64,000 nucleotides of DNA. Origin: Solea solea (taxonomy: Eukaryota; Chordata; Actinopteri; Pleuronectiformes; Soleidae). Positions 1 to 11,531 of this stretch are shown here, one piece after another. The translations under genes were made by a program, and so were the position numbers. The notes under the pieces were generated by a model that saw only the letters and a program-made list of their open reading frames with translations, had not been told where the DNA came from and did not search any database. The stretch lies in contig NC_081142.1 in NCBI RefSeq assembly GCF_958295425.1, forward strand, positions 14,439,821-14,503,820, in the 5' to 3' direction. How positions within the stretch are numbered: position 1 is the stretch's first letter; the number at the start of each line of letters is the position of its first letter.

Positions 1-490
1 CTTCTTGCTGAACGGTGATGATGATGTTTTTGCCAACACAGACAACATGGTGGAGTATCTCCAAAGCTTTAAGGACAATGATGGAAGCAAACACCTATTT
101 GCCGGCACTTTAATGAGTGGCGACCCCATCAGAAACCCAAATAGCAAATATTATGTTCCTGTACAAGTTAAGATAAATTCATACCTCCCTTATTGTGGTG
201 GTGGGGGCTTCCTCCTGTCTGGCTATACAGCTATGGTCATATACAACATGTCTCAGTCCATTCCTATTTTTCCCATTGATGATGCTTACATGGGGATGTG
301 CCTGGCCAAAGCAGGACTTAAGCCTTCTAACCATATAGGTGTGAAGACACTTGGAGTAAATATTCCCTCAACTAAACTGGATCAATATGACCCTTGCTAT
401 TATAAAGACATGTTATTGGTGCACAGATTCCTTCCACAAACCACATTTCTTATGTGGCAAAGAATACATGACTCCAAACTGAAATGTTAA
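1..490 (+). CDS. b3gnt3: b3gnt3-like beta-1,3-N-acetylglucosaminyltransferase, 3' part (copy 1)
   Basis: This is the last 162 codons of a glycosyltransferase family 31 protein; the reading frame is already open at base 2 and the start lies left of the window. The metal-binding acidic motif NGDDDVF is near the left edge, followed by the conserved GGGGFLLSG and IDDAYMGMCLAKAGLKP blocks and the C-terminal YKDMLLVHRFLP region. The family adds GlcNAc in beta-1,3 linkage to galactose in the Golgi lumen. It matches the C-terminal half of the complete copy at 24436-25575, with about 19 base differences in 490 by eye, several of them amino-acid changes (S to G in the YCSGGGF motif, E to K, V to A beside IDD). 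The frame is intact to TAA at 488. B3GNT3 is the best family call; another B3GNT paralogue number cannot be excluded. Confidence 0.85.
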   Translation, partial: FLLNGDDDVFANTDNMVEYLQSFKDNDGSKHLFAGTLMSGDPIRNPNSKYYVPVQVKINSYLPYCGGGGFLLSGYTAMVIYNMSQSIPIFPIDDAYMGMCLAKAGLKPSNHIGVKTLGVNIPSTKLDQYDPCYYKDMLLVHRFLPQTTFLMWQRIHDSKLKC

Positions 491-775
491 TATTTCAGTG
501 TTTAGTAGCATGAGGTTGTAGTGGTGGCAGTATGCTGCACACAGTTCATCAACTCTAGGGTTGGTATCAGGTCAGAGGTCTTTCATTATGCAAGCTAAGT
601 TATCTTAGCATTATAAAATTATCGTCTTAATTCAATTCACACTTCGTTGACAATGACACCTGATCCTGATTCAGTTTTCATCATGTTTTTTTATTTCAAT
701 GGGATATCAAGATGTTGCAAATTTGCATCGTGCACTTGCTCTTGGGATGTGTGTAATGGTCTAACGTCATGTAGT
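491..775 (+). other. b3gnt3 copy 1 3' flank shared with copy 2
   Basis: The sequence after the stop codon stays nearly identical to 25576-25868, with small indels, up to the shared bases ctaacgtcatgtagta, and then the two copies diverge abruptly. This marks the right limit of the duplicated segment and is probably 3' UTR. No polyadenylation signal shared by both copies was seen. Confidence 0.7.
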
Positions 776-875
776 ACTTTCATTTTGTTATGGTTGGCAC
801 AACATTCATGTAATTGCTTCCATAATAACTTCTTGTTTATCCATATCTTTAGGAAGTCAGTAAATATAACTAACT

Positions 876-2322
876 AATCACAACACTTCCAATAGATATT
901 GTTCTTATTTAACAATAAAAATAAAAACTCAAGACACTAGAAACACTGGACTCTTGCGAGATCAGGTGAACGTCATGTAGAGCAACCTGGGAAAGTATTA
1001 TTCTGGGCCGTAATAATTAATTGAGCACATAACGGCCGACTTCAAGCACTGCTGTGTGTCCATCCGTACTGTGTATCGATATCAAACCACTCTATACCAG
1101 TGTTTGGACTGACTGAATAACTGATGATCTATTTCACCACACTGTACCCGTAGAAGCAACTTAAAAACACCCAGTTTCAAAATTTGCTTGTGAAAAAATA
1201 ATAAAATAAAAAAGAGTCCATGGATTTAGTTGAAATTAACCTGCACTGGTTAAGTGACTGGTCAGCAGACTTTAATTCCACAGCTCCACAATCACTGCTA
1301 CACTGACTCTGCTGCCAAAAGATGTAATGAGCATGAGTTCTGGTGCCATTTTGTACAATGACCGCGGAGATAAGGCTTGCGAACTCAGTGTCATCTTTTA
1401 AATCTCTTCTTAAAACTAATTTTTATAGACTTGCTTTCATGTGATGCCATCTTTTTATCTCTTTTTATCTAGAGTGTTAACTGGTGTTTATCCTGTCAGC
1501 TCATTGCTTTCTTCCTTTCTGTGTATTTTTATTATGTATGTGAAAACAAAACATGGCACTGGTCTGAGTGCAACCAGTGAGCCAGTCCTTCTTCTCATAC
1601 CAGCTCCTGTCTTTCGTTTGCTGTTTTATGGCGATGTTCAGCTGGTCAGGTCCAAGTTATATAAGACGAAGCTTTTCTTCTATGAAATGGCTTTTTTTTG
1701 CAGTGAGAGGAAGTTGTTTGTACTTTTTTTGAGAGGGTCTGGCTGCAGACCTGCACTGTCAGGACCATTCGTTGCAGACCTGCACTGTGAGGACCGGAAG
1801 TTGATTCGAAGCCTTTCAAAAGCACGTATTTTTCGTTCCCCATGTTTATTACTTGGGTCTTTATTTTATGTATACAATGTAAATATGTTTATGTGTATCC
1901 ATGACTGCAAAACTGTATCCAAACCTGTATCTCTTTCTAGTTCAACTGGATTAGGGATTTTCTTTTTTTTATATAAAAAAAAGAAAATACAAAACGTTAT
2001 GACCACTTCTAGGGTTATTCTACAGATAATCAGTGCAAACTAGATGTACAGCTATTGATATGATTCCCTTAAAACATTATTAGCCTACTCAAAACATGCA
2101 TTATTTTACTCCAGTATTTTAATTTAATTTAATTCGTAAAAAGGACAGCTGTTAGTTTAGTCTGCACTACAAATTCATTTTGAAACAATAAATCTCTGTA
2201 CACCTTAATGTGTTATGGCATAATGCATCTACACTCCAACCTATTGTGACTGTTCTTTGCTTCTATACCATTATTTATCATTGAAAATCGCTGTTGGACC
2301 CATTTACATATTGATTTACTTT

Positions 2323-2356
<34 letters not shown>

Positions 2357-3041
2357 GGCATATCTTATGTAACACCTCATAATTCATTAAATAATTGCTT
2401 AATATTGTTTGTGCTATGTTCTTACCTTGTGCTGTCGGACCACATGGATTTGGCAATGGAGGGTGTGAGGGTTGATGATTTTAAATGAACTTAGCTTCGT
2501 GTATTCGAAGTGAATTACTGAATACCTAGTTACATGACCCAGATAACTAATAACCTCTGTTACAAGAGAAAACAGTAGACACAAAACAAACTTTTAAATG
2601 TCTTTTTATTTTATTTAATTTTTTTTGATGATTATAATGATTAGCGTTTTTAGTGTTTTAGCTCGCACAAAGAAAACAACAACCACCAACAAAACACACA
2701 CACACAATAACCGCAACATTCTAAAGTTTTCAACTTTTCACTTCACTTTTTCACATTTTCTGCTATTGATTTGGCTCACATAAATTTTGACTTGCAGAGC
2801 AGAGAATCTGATTCTACACTTTTCATTTTTGAAAGTGACTGTCTAAAACTGTGCATCATTAACATAACTTCAGAACAGTAAGACACACAGGAAAGTGAGG
2901 TGTCATGTGTTCTTCACTGCAACTTACATTCCCTTAATTTTCCTTTTCCCCTTTTACCAGCCAAACCACAACCTGTCAGAAGTTAGTAGCATTGGCTCAT
3001 ACTTATGAGTACAAACACACAGACAAATACATTATGCTTAC
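876..3041. other. intergenic, no gene recognised
   Basis: AT-rich sequence with a (TA)n tract at about 2328-2356 and no reading frame resembling a known family. A 200-codon open frame at 1441-2043 is hydrophobic and low in complexity and looks like chance. Short duplicated text (gcagacctgcactgt, twice near 1744-1790) is present. Confidence 0.5.
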
Positions 3042-3201
3042 CTTTAAATAAAATGCCACCTTTCCTATGTGCCTCTAAGTGGCTCTGCAGCTTGGACAAT
3101 TTTGTTGGTTTCATTTTTAGGCACAGGGGGCAGTGAAATTGCTTGCAGCATGACGTGCAGCGTTCAACTTTGGGCGTAGTACTTAAGGTTGAAATATGCA
3201 T
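3042..3201 (-). pseudogene. orphan exon encoding a Cys/His zinc-finger-like segment
   Basis: Read on the minus strand, an AG acceptor (cctacag) precedes an open segment and a gtaagc donor follows it. It encodes paired cysteines (CTSCCKQF), then CPLCLKMKPTKLSKLQSHLE and AH, a C-x2-C ... H-x3-H arrangement. Similar small zinc-finger segments occur in multi-copy, transposon-associated predicted genes of teleosts (recollection, not a search). No neighbouring exons were found, so it is probably a stranded gene fragment. Confidence 0.45.
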
Positions 3202-3477
3202 CTGTAGGAGACAAATAATGTCGTAATAAGTAAAACAAAATTATATAAAAATTATATGATATAACTAGGTTTTCTTGGTCTTTGAGTAGGAAAATGGCAC
3301 ATTTAAGTGAGCACTATCAATACGATAACAACGCTAAAAACTACCCAAAAGTCCAAAACATGATTCTTTCAAATTAATAACTTTACAGGGCGTTATATAG
3401 TGTGCAACATAACGTTCTAGTGAATAAAGACTGTTTCTGTTTCCTCGTATGACGCAAAGTTGTTGTCACTTGACTTT

Positions 3478-3845
3478 GGCCGTTTCTCAATACTCAAGTA
3501 AGCAAGTATGTACTTGCTTACTTGGGAAGTATAAACTTGAGAAGTACGCTGGGAGTATATACTTCCCAAGTACGGGAGTACACAAGTATGTGGTTGTTTC
3601 TCAATACTCAAGTATGCAAGTATGTATGTATTGTTCTGCTGTTTGAATGGTGGCTGGCGCCAAATGCTGCAGCCTCATTAGCGCCACCTACGGTGTTGAT
3701 AAATGAACATATGAAATACTTTTAATAAATGCATAAATATGTTATTATTTTTACATTTTAAATTCTTTTAAATTAAACTTCATTTATTAATTTATTTCTA
3801 TTAAAATATACAATACAAATAATACAATGTGGAAAATAGATATAT
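3478..3845 (+). mobile_element. 5' part of a Harbinger-like MITE (related to 27212-28343)
   Basis: It starts with the terminus ggccgtttctcaatactcaa, followed by repeated aagtatgtact-type motifs, and matches the first ~350 bp of the complete element at 27212. The right terminus is missing; similarity fades at the (TA)n tract at 3861. It is truncated or was interrupted by microsatellite growth. Confidence 0.7.
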
Positions 3846-3860
3846 TACAGCATTGTAGAG

Positions 3861-3862
3861 TA

Positions 3863-3906
<44 letters not shown>
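3861..3906. repeat. (TA)n microsatellite
   Basis: A run of alternating TA of about 46 bp directly after the truncated Harbinger-like fragment. Confidence 0.95.
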
Positions 3907-3915
<9 letters not shown>

Positions 3916-5409
3916 ACATATATGTACGTGTACAAATAACTTGTCACCTCAGCTTGGTCTCTAGAAGCCTGCATCTCCAACAGCAACATGCAACTGCAGT
4001 AACACCAGTGTCCCTCTGGTTGCTAGGGAACTTGTAATGGTTTTCCAGGTTGCAGGACATGAGGTTGACTGAAGAACAACAGTTATCAGTGCTTGCACAC
4101 GCGGCCACACACACACACACACACAGTAGATATTCTACTGTTTCTACTGTGGGGTTCAGTTTTGGATGGATTATGATTCTACTGTAGAATCAAAATCCAT
4201 CCATCTTCCACTGCTTTATCCTCCACATGAGGTTCTGAAGGTGCCTAAGTGATTTTTAGCCTTGGCCCAAAAAGCGCATTTTTCTGTATTTTTTTGTGTT
4301 AGTGTGAGAGAAGCTGCTCCCCCTAAAGGCCTTCGCTGGTAATTGCACCTTCCGTTTCACACACGCGTACCTTCCAAATATGGTTAGGACCGCCCACTTC
4401 CTGGTCCCCATTAGTAAGATTTTAAGGAGCAAATGAAATGTTCAGTGTTTTATTGGAAATGTTGTTTTTGCAGCTGCACAAGCATAACAATAAGAAGAAG
4501 AAGAAGAAGGAGAAGAAGAAGGGAGGCGGGCTTGCACTTTATGTGAGTAAGAGATGCAGCAATACAATTACTCAAGAGCATTTTAAGTTAATTTGTCATT
4601 CTACATAACAGAGTTGCACAACGAGACATAGTTGAGTGTGGAGGATGAGTTGTAGAAAAAAACTATTATATAATGTTTAATAAAAGAGGCTCTGTTCCTG
4701 ATATATAATTTTGCAATAAAATACGACAGGGTATATGTGCAACTATGACTTCCGGTGAAAGGCTTTTACTCTGAAATCACACAGGAAGCTGGCACAGGAA
4801 GCTGACCGCAGCTTAACAGTATACGACGTCTCTCGCTTCGTGGACAAGTTCACACAGCTCAGCATCAAGATTGGAGACGATTGTGCTTGGTAAGTGTCGC
4901 AGTATTTCTCATAAAATTTCAACATATTCAATCAATTCTAGAGTTTTGTGACGCGGTTTAATGAAAACTGTCACGTTAAGGATGCTAATCGGCAGCTTAG
5001 CTAAGTGCTACGTGTCCAGGTGCTTGCAATTGGTTATGACGCGACGATCACGTGAGCTAACACTAAGGAGTTAGTAATATTGGGCTAGCAAATTGAAGTG
5101 GGAATTAAATGTTTCTTTACACAACAGATTTAGTCAAATTAAGTAATAGTTTGAAAAGTGAGGTGGTGTGATATGACCTGAAGTGCCAGCACACTTTGAC
5201 TCAATATCATTAATGATACAGCTCAGATAACTTAGAATTCACTTCAGTTTTTTTTTCCAAGCTTTTGAAATTTGCAGTCCCTCTGTTTATCAAATGTCTA
5301 ATTATAAGAAATAACATATTGTTCGTAATATTAGAATCTAAACATTAGAAGTGTCACTAGAAGTGAAGCAGAGACACTCTTATTTGTAGATATTTGTCTG
5401 CAGTTTGAA
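3907..5409. other. intergenic, mostly unassigned
   Basis: It holds a (CA)n tract (about 4108-4127), a purine-rich AAG/AGG stretch (about 4494-4525) and a segment ending in gcttg/gtaagt near 4890 that could be an untranslated first exon of the SET-domain gene fragment that follows. No coding region is recognisable. Confidence 0.4.
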
Positions 5410-5858
5410 ATGCCACCAAGGGTGAGTCCGGCAAATGATGCCATCCATCATGTTCTCTCAAAGATGGATAAAACTTTAAAACTGGAGGTGAAATACATAA
5501 ATGCAGAGAAAGGAAAGACATTGTGAGATGTGGTATTTTGCGTTTTAATATCTCCAAGTAATTGAGAATTTGAGTAGATGATATTTCCTGTTCCACTAAA
5601 AATATCTGTTTTTAAACGACGAGGAGTATTTGCCAGAAAGACATTCTGCTGCGGAGAATTTGTAGTGGAATACAAAGGTGATATGATCGATGATGCTGAA
5701 GCCCAAAGAAGACGAAAGATTTTCCACCCATCATGCACTGCCTTTTTTTTGCAGTGGAGAGGAAAATTATGGTGGTAAGTTGCAAATGAACTATACTTTG
5801 TATGCAAAACTATAGAATATATATATGTGTGTGTATATGTGTGTGTATATATATATAT

Positions 5859-6752
5859 TAGGGCTGAACGATATGGACAAAATTTCATATCTCGATATTC
5901 ATGCCAGATATCTCGATATCGATATGATACGATATGACTACGGGTTCGGTGAAAACCAAGCATTTTTCAGAAAAATAAAAACATCATAATACAAAAGACT
6001 ATGGAAACTTTCCACATGGAAAGTGCAGTTTTATTGATGAGAACTCACTGTGAGACTGTGTACACTGGTACCATGTCTTTTGCAAAGTCTGACTTTATAG
6101 CGTCTGTAACGCCTTTATGTCCGGTGGACGTCGACTCATATGGTGTAACGCTACTGAACGCATCAGTAAACACACTTTAATTGGGCTTCTTTTGGGATGA
6201 CTGAGAAGTCCCCGGTGTTTCTCTCATTGTATTACACTCTTCGTGCAGCACGTGATGGTGTTGTTTCAGGTAGTGAAACATGTTTGTTGTGCTACCTTGC
6301 TTCGTCGCAATTTTTGCCAAGCACGACCTGCACAACACCTCGCTCTGGTTGACATCATCCTTTTTAAATCCAAAATACGATGATTTATGTTTTGGCACAA
6401 AATCGCCACCGGCCGCATTATCTTCCGCGCTCATGTCACTTTCTTTCCGGCTGTGTATGTCGTGTGTGTGCGCGCGCGTCTCAGTGTCCGTCTCCCTCCC
6501 GCCCTCCTTTGTTTGTCATTGGTTGGCTTCAGCTGTCGATCCACAGCAAGCATGAAATAAGGTTTGTGGTTGGCTGGCCGCAGTGGTGCATTCAAGGGCA
6601 ATCGTAAAAATGAAGTTTATTGTGCCAGAAATGTACATGTAGGGCGAGCGCGGGGGAAAATCTATATTGTTTATATCGTTGCTTTTGCGATATGAATATC
6701 TTGAATGTTCATATCTCGATATCGATACGATAACGATATATCGTTCAGCCCT

Positions 6753-6753
<1 letters not shown>
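5859..6753 (-). mobile_element. non-autonomous hAT-like element with BED-finger remnant
   Basis: The ends are inverted copies of tagggctgaacgatat, with cgatatcgatatgatacg-type subterminal repeats on both sides. It sits inside (TA)n DNA, so an 8-bp target duplication cannot be fixed (atatatat/aaatatat is the best pair). On the minus strand, 6434-6177 encodes a BED-type zinc finger (YFGFKKDD ... CRSC ... HYLKQHHH), the usual N-terminal DNA-binding domain of hAT transposases; the catalytic part is missing. It is nested in the intron of the SET-like fragment. Confidence 0.75.

Positions 6754-6759
<6 letters not shown>

Positions 6760-6793
<34 letters not shown>
6760..6793. repeat. (TA)n microsatellite
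   Basis: A pure TA run directly right of the hAT-like element; together with the TA tract on its left it suggests insertion into a TA microsatellite. Confidence 0.9.
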
Positions 6794-6798
<5 letters not shown>

Positions 6799-7221
6799 TC
6801 AAAAAGAATGGATAATTAATCAAGTTGTACCACATGTTAACCTGTATGTCAATAGCATTTCTATGTCGAGGAACTGTACGTATGAATACGAAATGGGTTT
6901 ACTCACTTTCCCTTCTTTTTGTCTTTCTAAGCATTGACGCCTCAAGAGAAGACGATTCATTGGGGCGACTAGTTAATGATCAACACAAAGGCCCAAACTG
7001 CAGGATGAAAAAGATCGATGTAGGAAGCCGAACTTGTGTCTTTTCGCTGCAGTTGATTTTAATATTTCTTCTCTCACGTTTGGTTTCTCTTACCATGTTT
7101 CCAAATTCATAAGTTTATCTTTAGTGAATCACTTAGACTAACTACTTATTACACAGTGCTACCTAAATTATCAATTTTGGTTCATGGATTGAAAAGATTT
7201 CCATCTGATATATTTGGAGGC

Positions 7222-7327
7222 AAGCACACATGCTGGACATGACCCTTTTGTGGATGGTGCCCATGCTGAAGTCCCTTCAGGACCACAGGTGGATGATGAC
7301 AACCATGACATCACGTCTAATGAACAG
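7222..7327 (+). pseudogene. possible acidic linker exon of the SET/recombinase gene
   Basis: An open segment reading VDGAHAEVPSGPQVDDDNHD-ITSNEQ ends at a gtacgt donor. It lies on the same strand between the SET-like blocks and the recombinase gene. Acidic linkers of this kind are plausible between domains, but the exon is supported only by the open frame and the donor. Confidence 0.3.
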
Positions 7328-8220
7328 GTACGTCATGCCAAGCCCCTAAAATGAATTCATAGACTTATCCTGAACTCTTGTTGTTTCAGGGTTCGTTTAA
7401 GTTGGTGAATAGACATAGATATGTGCATAATCATGTAATCTCTTATGAATCCTAAACTGTCAAACACTTGAATATAAGGCATATAGATAGCTAATGATAA
7501 TGGGATGTTCAGGACACAAGTTTACCTTTTTGTAGTGATTTTACATTTGATAAAATATCCCTCTATTCAGGAGCATTTACGACGTCCCCACAACACACTT
7601 CCCCCACAGTGTGAGCTTGTAGATTGTGTGAAGTCTTGACTTCTAATCTAAACAAGCGGACCCCACAAGTGGTGACTCGAGTGTGTCTTGTTCCTTCAGT
7701 TGGTGTGAAATCAGTGAGTGGTCAACGAAGCAGGACGAATCACTGCAGTTGATCTCTTACATTTGGTTTCTCTTACCATGTATTTAATTTCAGAGCTGTG
7801 TCTTTAGTAAAATAAAAAGCAATATGAATAATAATACTTTCCCTATCTTGAGTTAAACTGAGAAAAGAGGCAATACTTTTGCAGAAAACAATGCCAGTGT
7901 TAACACCTTAAAACATTCCTACAATAGAACAATGCTGATTTGGTAACCATTATTGATATTCTTTACAAACATGTGTAAGATGTTTTAATGGTCTGTTGTA
8001 TTGCTATTCTTCACAGATTGTGACAGATGTCGGAAATTAAGATGGGACTTTTGTCGGACAAAAAGTATCATAGTAGTACTCAATTGCGTGTCTGGATCAG
8101 TAGTAAGCTGATTGAAATGTCGAATAGTACTGCACTTAATGTAATTATGTTTAAATGATACATTGTATGCTATTAATGTCAAATATACATTGTATCATCA
8201 AGTCCATTAATTTGTTTTCA

Positions 8221-10967
8221 GATGGAAAAGACAGATTTCGAAGACCCTGATGAATTATATGATTCTACATCAGATAGTGGAGATGATTATGTGCCAGATT
8301 CCACCTCTAAAAAGTGATGACAGTGATTTCAACCTCACATCAGTCATTGGGACAAAACTGTGGCCCCTGACTGAATTATGTCATGACTCTGAATCGATGT
8401 GTCCTCCAGTGTGTGACACCACGACACCACACCTTGAAAGCTTGAGATACAACAGCAGTACATCTGACATCAGTGTGAGTGAAGAACCCTGTTCAAGTCA
8501 GGATGCAATTGACACCATAGTTGTGCAAGCTTCCCAAAAGTGAAATGGCAACAGAGTGTACAACAAGACACAGTATTGCTTGTATTGCAAGAAGGCCTAT
8601 GCAAAGATGGCAAGACATCTAGAACATGCACATCATAATAAACTGGATGTGGCTAAAGCTCTTAGTTTACCAAAAGGTTCCTTGGAGAGAAAGAAACAGT
8701 TAGAGTATATTCGCAACAGAGGCAACTATGCCCACAACGCTGCTGTTATAGAGTCAGGGAAAGGGGAGTTGGTTCCATTCAAACGGCCAACTAAAGATGC
8801 ACAGGGGAAGGATTTCATGCACTGTGCATACTGCCAAGCACTTTTTACACAAAGTCCTGTGGTGACACATGCGAACTTCAGCCTGCATCCATACCTGTCA
8901 AACCAGGAAAGAATCGTGTTCAGTCCATGTGCACATTCATGCAACCTGTGCCTTCGCACGTTGGTAAACAGATGTGGGGAGTTATCAGTGCCATGATTCC
9001 TAATCCGATCACCGATGTTGTGAAAAATGATAATGTCATCATCCATGTTGGACAGCACCTATTGAACAAGGGTGGGATGTCGGCCAAGAATCAACAGTGT
9101 GTGTGTGAAAAGATGCGAGAAATGGGAAGACTGATTCTTAATGCCAGAAGAGTTACCTCCTTAAAAACAATGGCGGATTTCGTAATTCCAAAGAATTACT
9201 TGCAGGTGATCAAAGCTGGCAAGGTGACTTGTGGCTATGACAGTGATTCTAACAAATTCGCGATTCCATCACTTGCCAATGAACTTGGCCATACATGCCG
9301 TTGACGGAAGATGTTCAGAAACTGCGTAAGTTTCTCAGTCAAAAGCAAGATAAGTGCATCAGTGAACTCTCCGACAGTACTTCCAAAAAGACTTGGATAG
9401 GCAAAGGTGTGCTTAGCACAGATCATCCTCTTTAACTGTCGCAGGGAAGGAGAGGTGGCAAGCATGCCCTTGTCTGCATTTTTGTCAAGGGACAAGTCCG
9501 ATCCTCACCAGGATTTGGACTGGGCACTCTCTGAAGTAGAGAAAAGACTCTGCAGACATTTCACAAGGATTGTGATCTGGGGAAAAGAGGTAGACCGGTT
9601 CCAATTTTCGTGACTCAGAAAATGCTGAATGCACTGGAACTCCTGGTTTTAGAGGGAAAGGCTTGTGGGTTTCTCGAAGAGAATGGCTACATGTTTGCAA
9701 GACCAGCAGCTAAAATGCATTTCCGTGGTTCGGATTGCCTCCGTGCTTTTTCAGGAGCATGTGGTGCAACCTTGTCCCAAGGCACTGACTTCCACCAGGC
9801 TACGGAAACATGCTGCAACACTCTCAACAGTCCTCAACATGACAGACACAGAGATGGACCAGTTGGCCAACTTTCATGGGCATGACTCTAGAGTCCATCG
9901 TGAGTTCTATCGACTACCTGAGAAAGCACTGCAGCTTGCCAAGGTCAGCAAACTTCTAATGGCCCTCGAGCAAGGAAGCCTGGCTGAGTTCCATTGCAAA
10001 AACCTGGATGAAATCACCATAGGTCCAGATGGTATGTTGTCGTTTCTTTTGTCCACCATGATTCTATTTTAGTTTGCTCTTCTTTTTGTATGTCTCCCAC
10101 AGACACAGTTCTTTGTCATGATGAGACGGATGAGACGGATGAGACCAGAGAAGGACACTATTCATCTCAAGGTATGCATTTATTAATCTCAGCAGAAGCA
10201 TTGCTCAAGTTAAAGCTTCTGTCCAGAACCTTTACGTTTAGTTGATTACTCTGTCAGAGCAGCATCAGATAGAGCTGTAACTAACGATTATTTTTATAGT
10301 CGATTAATCTGTCGATTATTTTCTCAGTTAATCGTTTGGTCCATAAAATATTAGAAAACCTTAAGAAATGTTGATTGGTGTTTGTCAAACTTGGAAGTGA
10401 TGATGCTCTCAAATGTCCACAAACCAAAATTATAAACTTTTAATCACTTCTTTGTTATTCAGAGCAAAGAAATGAAGAAAATACTCACATTAGAGAAGCT
10501 TAAACTATGGGAAATAGCTTCAAACCAATAATCGATTATCAAAATATTTTTCGATTAATTTAGTAATCGATTAATTGTTTCAGTTCTACTATGAGACCAT
10601 CATCACCTATTGTCATAAATCTCGGTCACCAGTTACGACGTGCATTTATTTTGGAAGACAACATAACGCCTCTGTTACACACTTCAACCAGCTGTGCATA
10701 CAGCAGTTTGAAGATATTAAGTAGAACTTAAATATGTTCTGTATTTACAAATTCTGATGCTAATAGTCACCTGTCTTTTAGTACACATATGTATACTGAC
10801 ATACATACTGAATATGTTTATTCAATATGTCATGTACTTTTTTCATAGAGCGTTTGGCAGAAGAGACTCTTCCACCTACAGAGGAAAATGACATCCCACC
10901 ACTACACAAGAGACACAAACTATCATCAGTAGAGGATGACAGAGTTGGAGCTGTGACACCTGTTGAA
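8221..10967 (+). pseudogene. frameshifted Crypton-type tyrosine recombinase gene
   Basis: A multi-frame remnant of a large transposon-like protein family abundant in teleosts. In order: an acidic leader from ATG 8221 (frame broken near 8310); a zinc-finger block (YCLYCKKAYAKMARHLEHAHH, from ~8575) and a second Cys pair (HCAYCQALF, ~8820); a central block (ITDVVKNDNVI, GRLILNARRVTSLK, ~9010-9300); an apparent internal deletion near 9300; then the catalytic part. Box I is FNCRREGEVASMPLSAF (~9430), box II is STRLRKHAATLSTVLNMTD (~9800), and HGHDSRVHREFYRLPEK carries the GH and candidate nucleophile Tyr (~9885-9920). At least five frame breaks separate these, so no active enzyme can be made. Downstream exon-like pieces with splice sites occur at ~10104-10170 and ~10849-10967. 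Assignment to tyrosine recombinases rests on the R...LRxH...GH...Y pattern; Crypton is inference. Confidence 0.7.
10271..10587 (+). mobile_element. hAT-like MITE (attaatcgatta type)
   Basis: It begins gagctgtaactaacgatta and ends aatcgattaattgtttcag, inverted versions of each other. The internal repeats of tcgattaat are typical of a non-coding hAT-derived family common in fish. Related copies are at 55815-56294 and 58575-58820. It lies in an intron of the recombinase pseudogene. Confidence 0.7.
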
Positions 10968-11048
10968 GGTTTCTTGCAGTAACAGATGAACATCTCAAAC
11001 ATGTCCTTCTCTTCATCAGAACACAGCTGCCCACCTCACATATGGCTG

Positions 11049-11440
11049 TGTTACATGCCCAGCAGGGGCATTGTGTTAGTTTTTCTTGTCCTCTTCTCTC
11101 CTCTCTCCCTCCCTATCCTTCCACCAGGTGCTGATCATCATGAGCTGCACCTGGGAGGACATGAGGCCACCGCCTTGACTTCTGCCATGGCCAATCATCT
11201 GACGGGAGGCTCAATAAAGGGGAGCCTGTTGAGCTCTCACTCTCTCAACTTGTTTACACTCGATGCAATTGCTTTGGCACTCCACCTCCCTCCTTTCCTC
11301 CCCCCACCTTGTGTAAACCAGGCTGTGTTTAAGTATTCATTATTAATTATAATTTCTTTAAACCGTCTTTGTCTCATTTAAATATTTGGTTTGTCGTGTT
11401 GCTGTCTTGTTTGTCTAACAAACAAATTAAGAATGTAACA
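11049..11440 (+). repeat. 5' LTR
   Basis: Starts tgttaca and ends gtaaca, the expected TG...CA ends forming a short inverted repeat. It contains aataaa at 11213-11218. Its right third is repeated at 12281-12434 with few changes, e.g. cctttcctccccccacc and taacaaacaaattaagaa. Confidence 0.9.
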
Positions 11441-11444
11441 CAAA

Positions 11445-11462
11445 TGGGGGCTCGTCCGGGAT
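11445..11462 (+). promoter_or_regulatory. tRNA-Pro primer-binding site
   Basis: tgggggctcgtccgggat lies four bases after the 5' LTR and equals the 18-nt site complementary to the 3' end of tRNA-Pro used to prime reverse transcription in many retroelements. Confidence 0.9.
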
Positions 11463-11531
11463 ACTGTGTTCTCTGAGCTAAAAGACAATCCAGAGGTTTG
11501 ATGAGTCATTGTTTTGTTACCATATTTAACT

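Larger units (their letters stand above)
5410..7090 (+). pseudogene. decayed KMT5A-like SET-domain gene fragment
   Basis: Three exon-like blocks on one strand resemble KMT5A/SET8-type lysine methyltransferases. Block 1 (5410-~5513) opens with MPPRVSPANDAIHHVLSKMD and ends KYINAEKG. Block 2 (~5614-5774) encodes GVFARKTFCCGEFVVEYKGD, the start of the SET fold, and ends in a good gtaagt donor. Block 3 (6932-~7045) follows a ttctaag acceptor and encodes CIDASREDDSLGRLVND, corresponding to the SET segment around the NH motif. It looks dead: block 1 has GA where a donor GT is expected, so the frame runs into TGA; block 2 lacks an AG at the expected acceptor; and the C-terminal SET part (the tyrosine of the GEE-TYNY motif) is not found. 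A hAT element occupies the intron between blocks 2 and 3. Active relatives would methylate H4K20; this copy probably does not. Confidence 0.65.

Noticed and set aside
1441..2043. 200-codon open frame downstream of b3gnt3 copy 1
   Set aside because: Hydrophobic and Ser/Phe-rich from T-rich DNA, no family resemblance, no splice context and no counterpart after copy 2.
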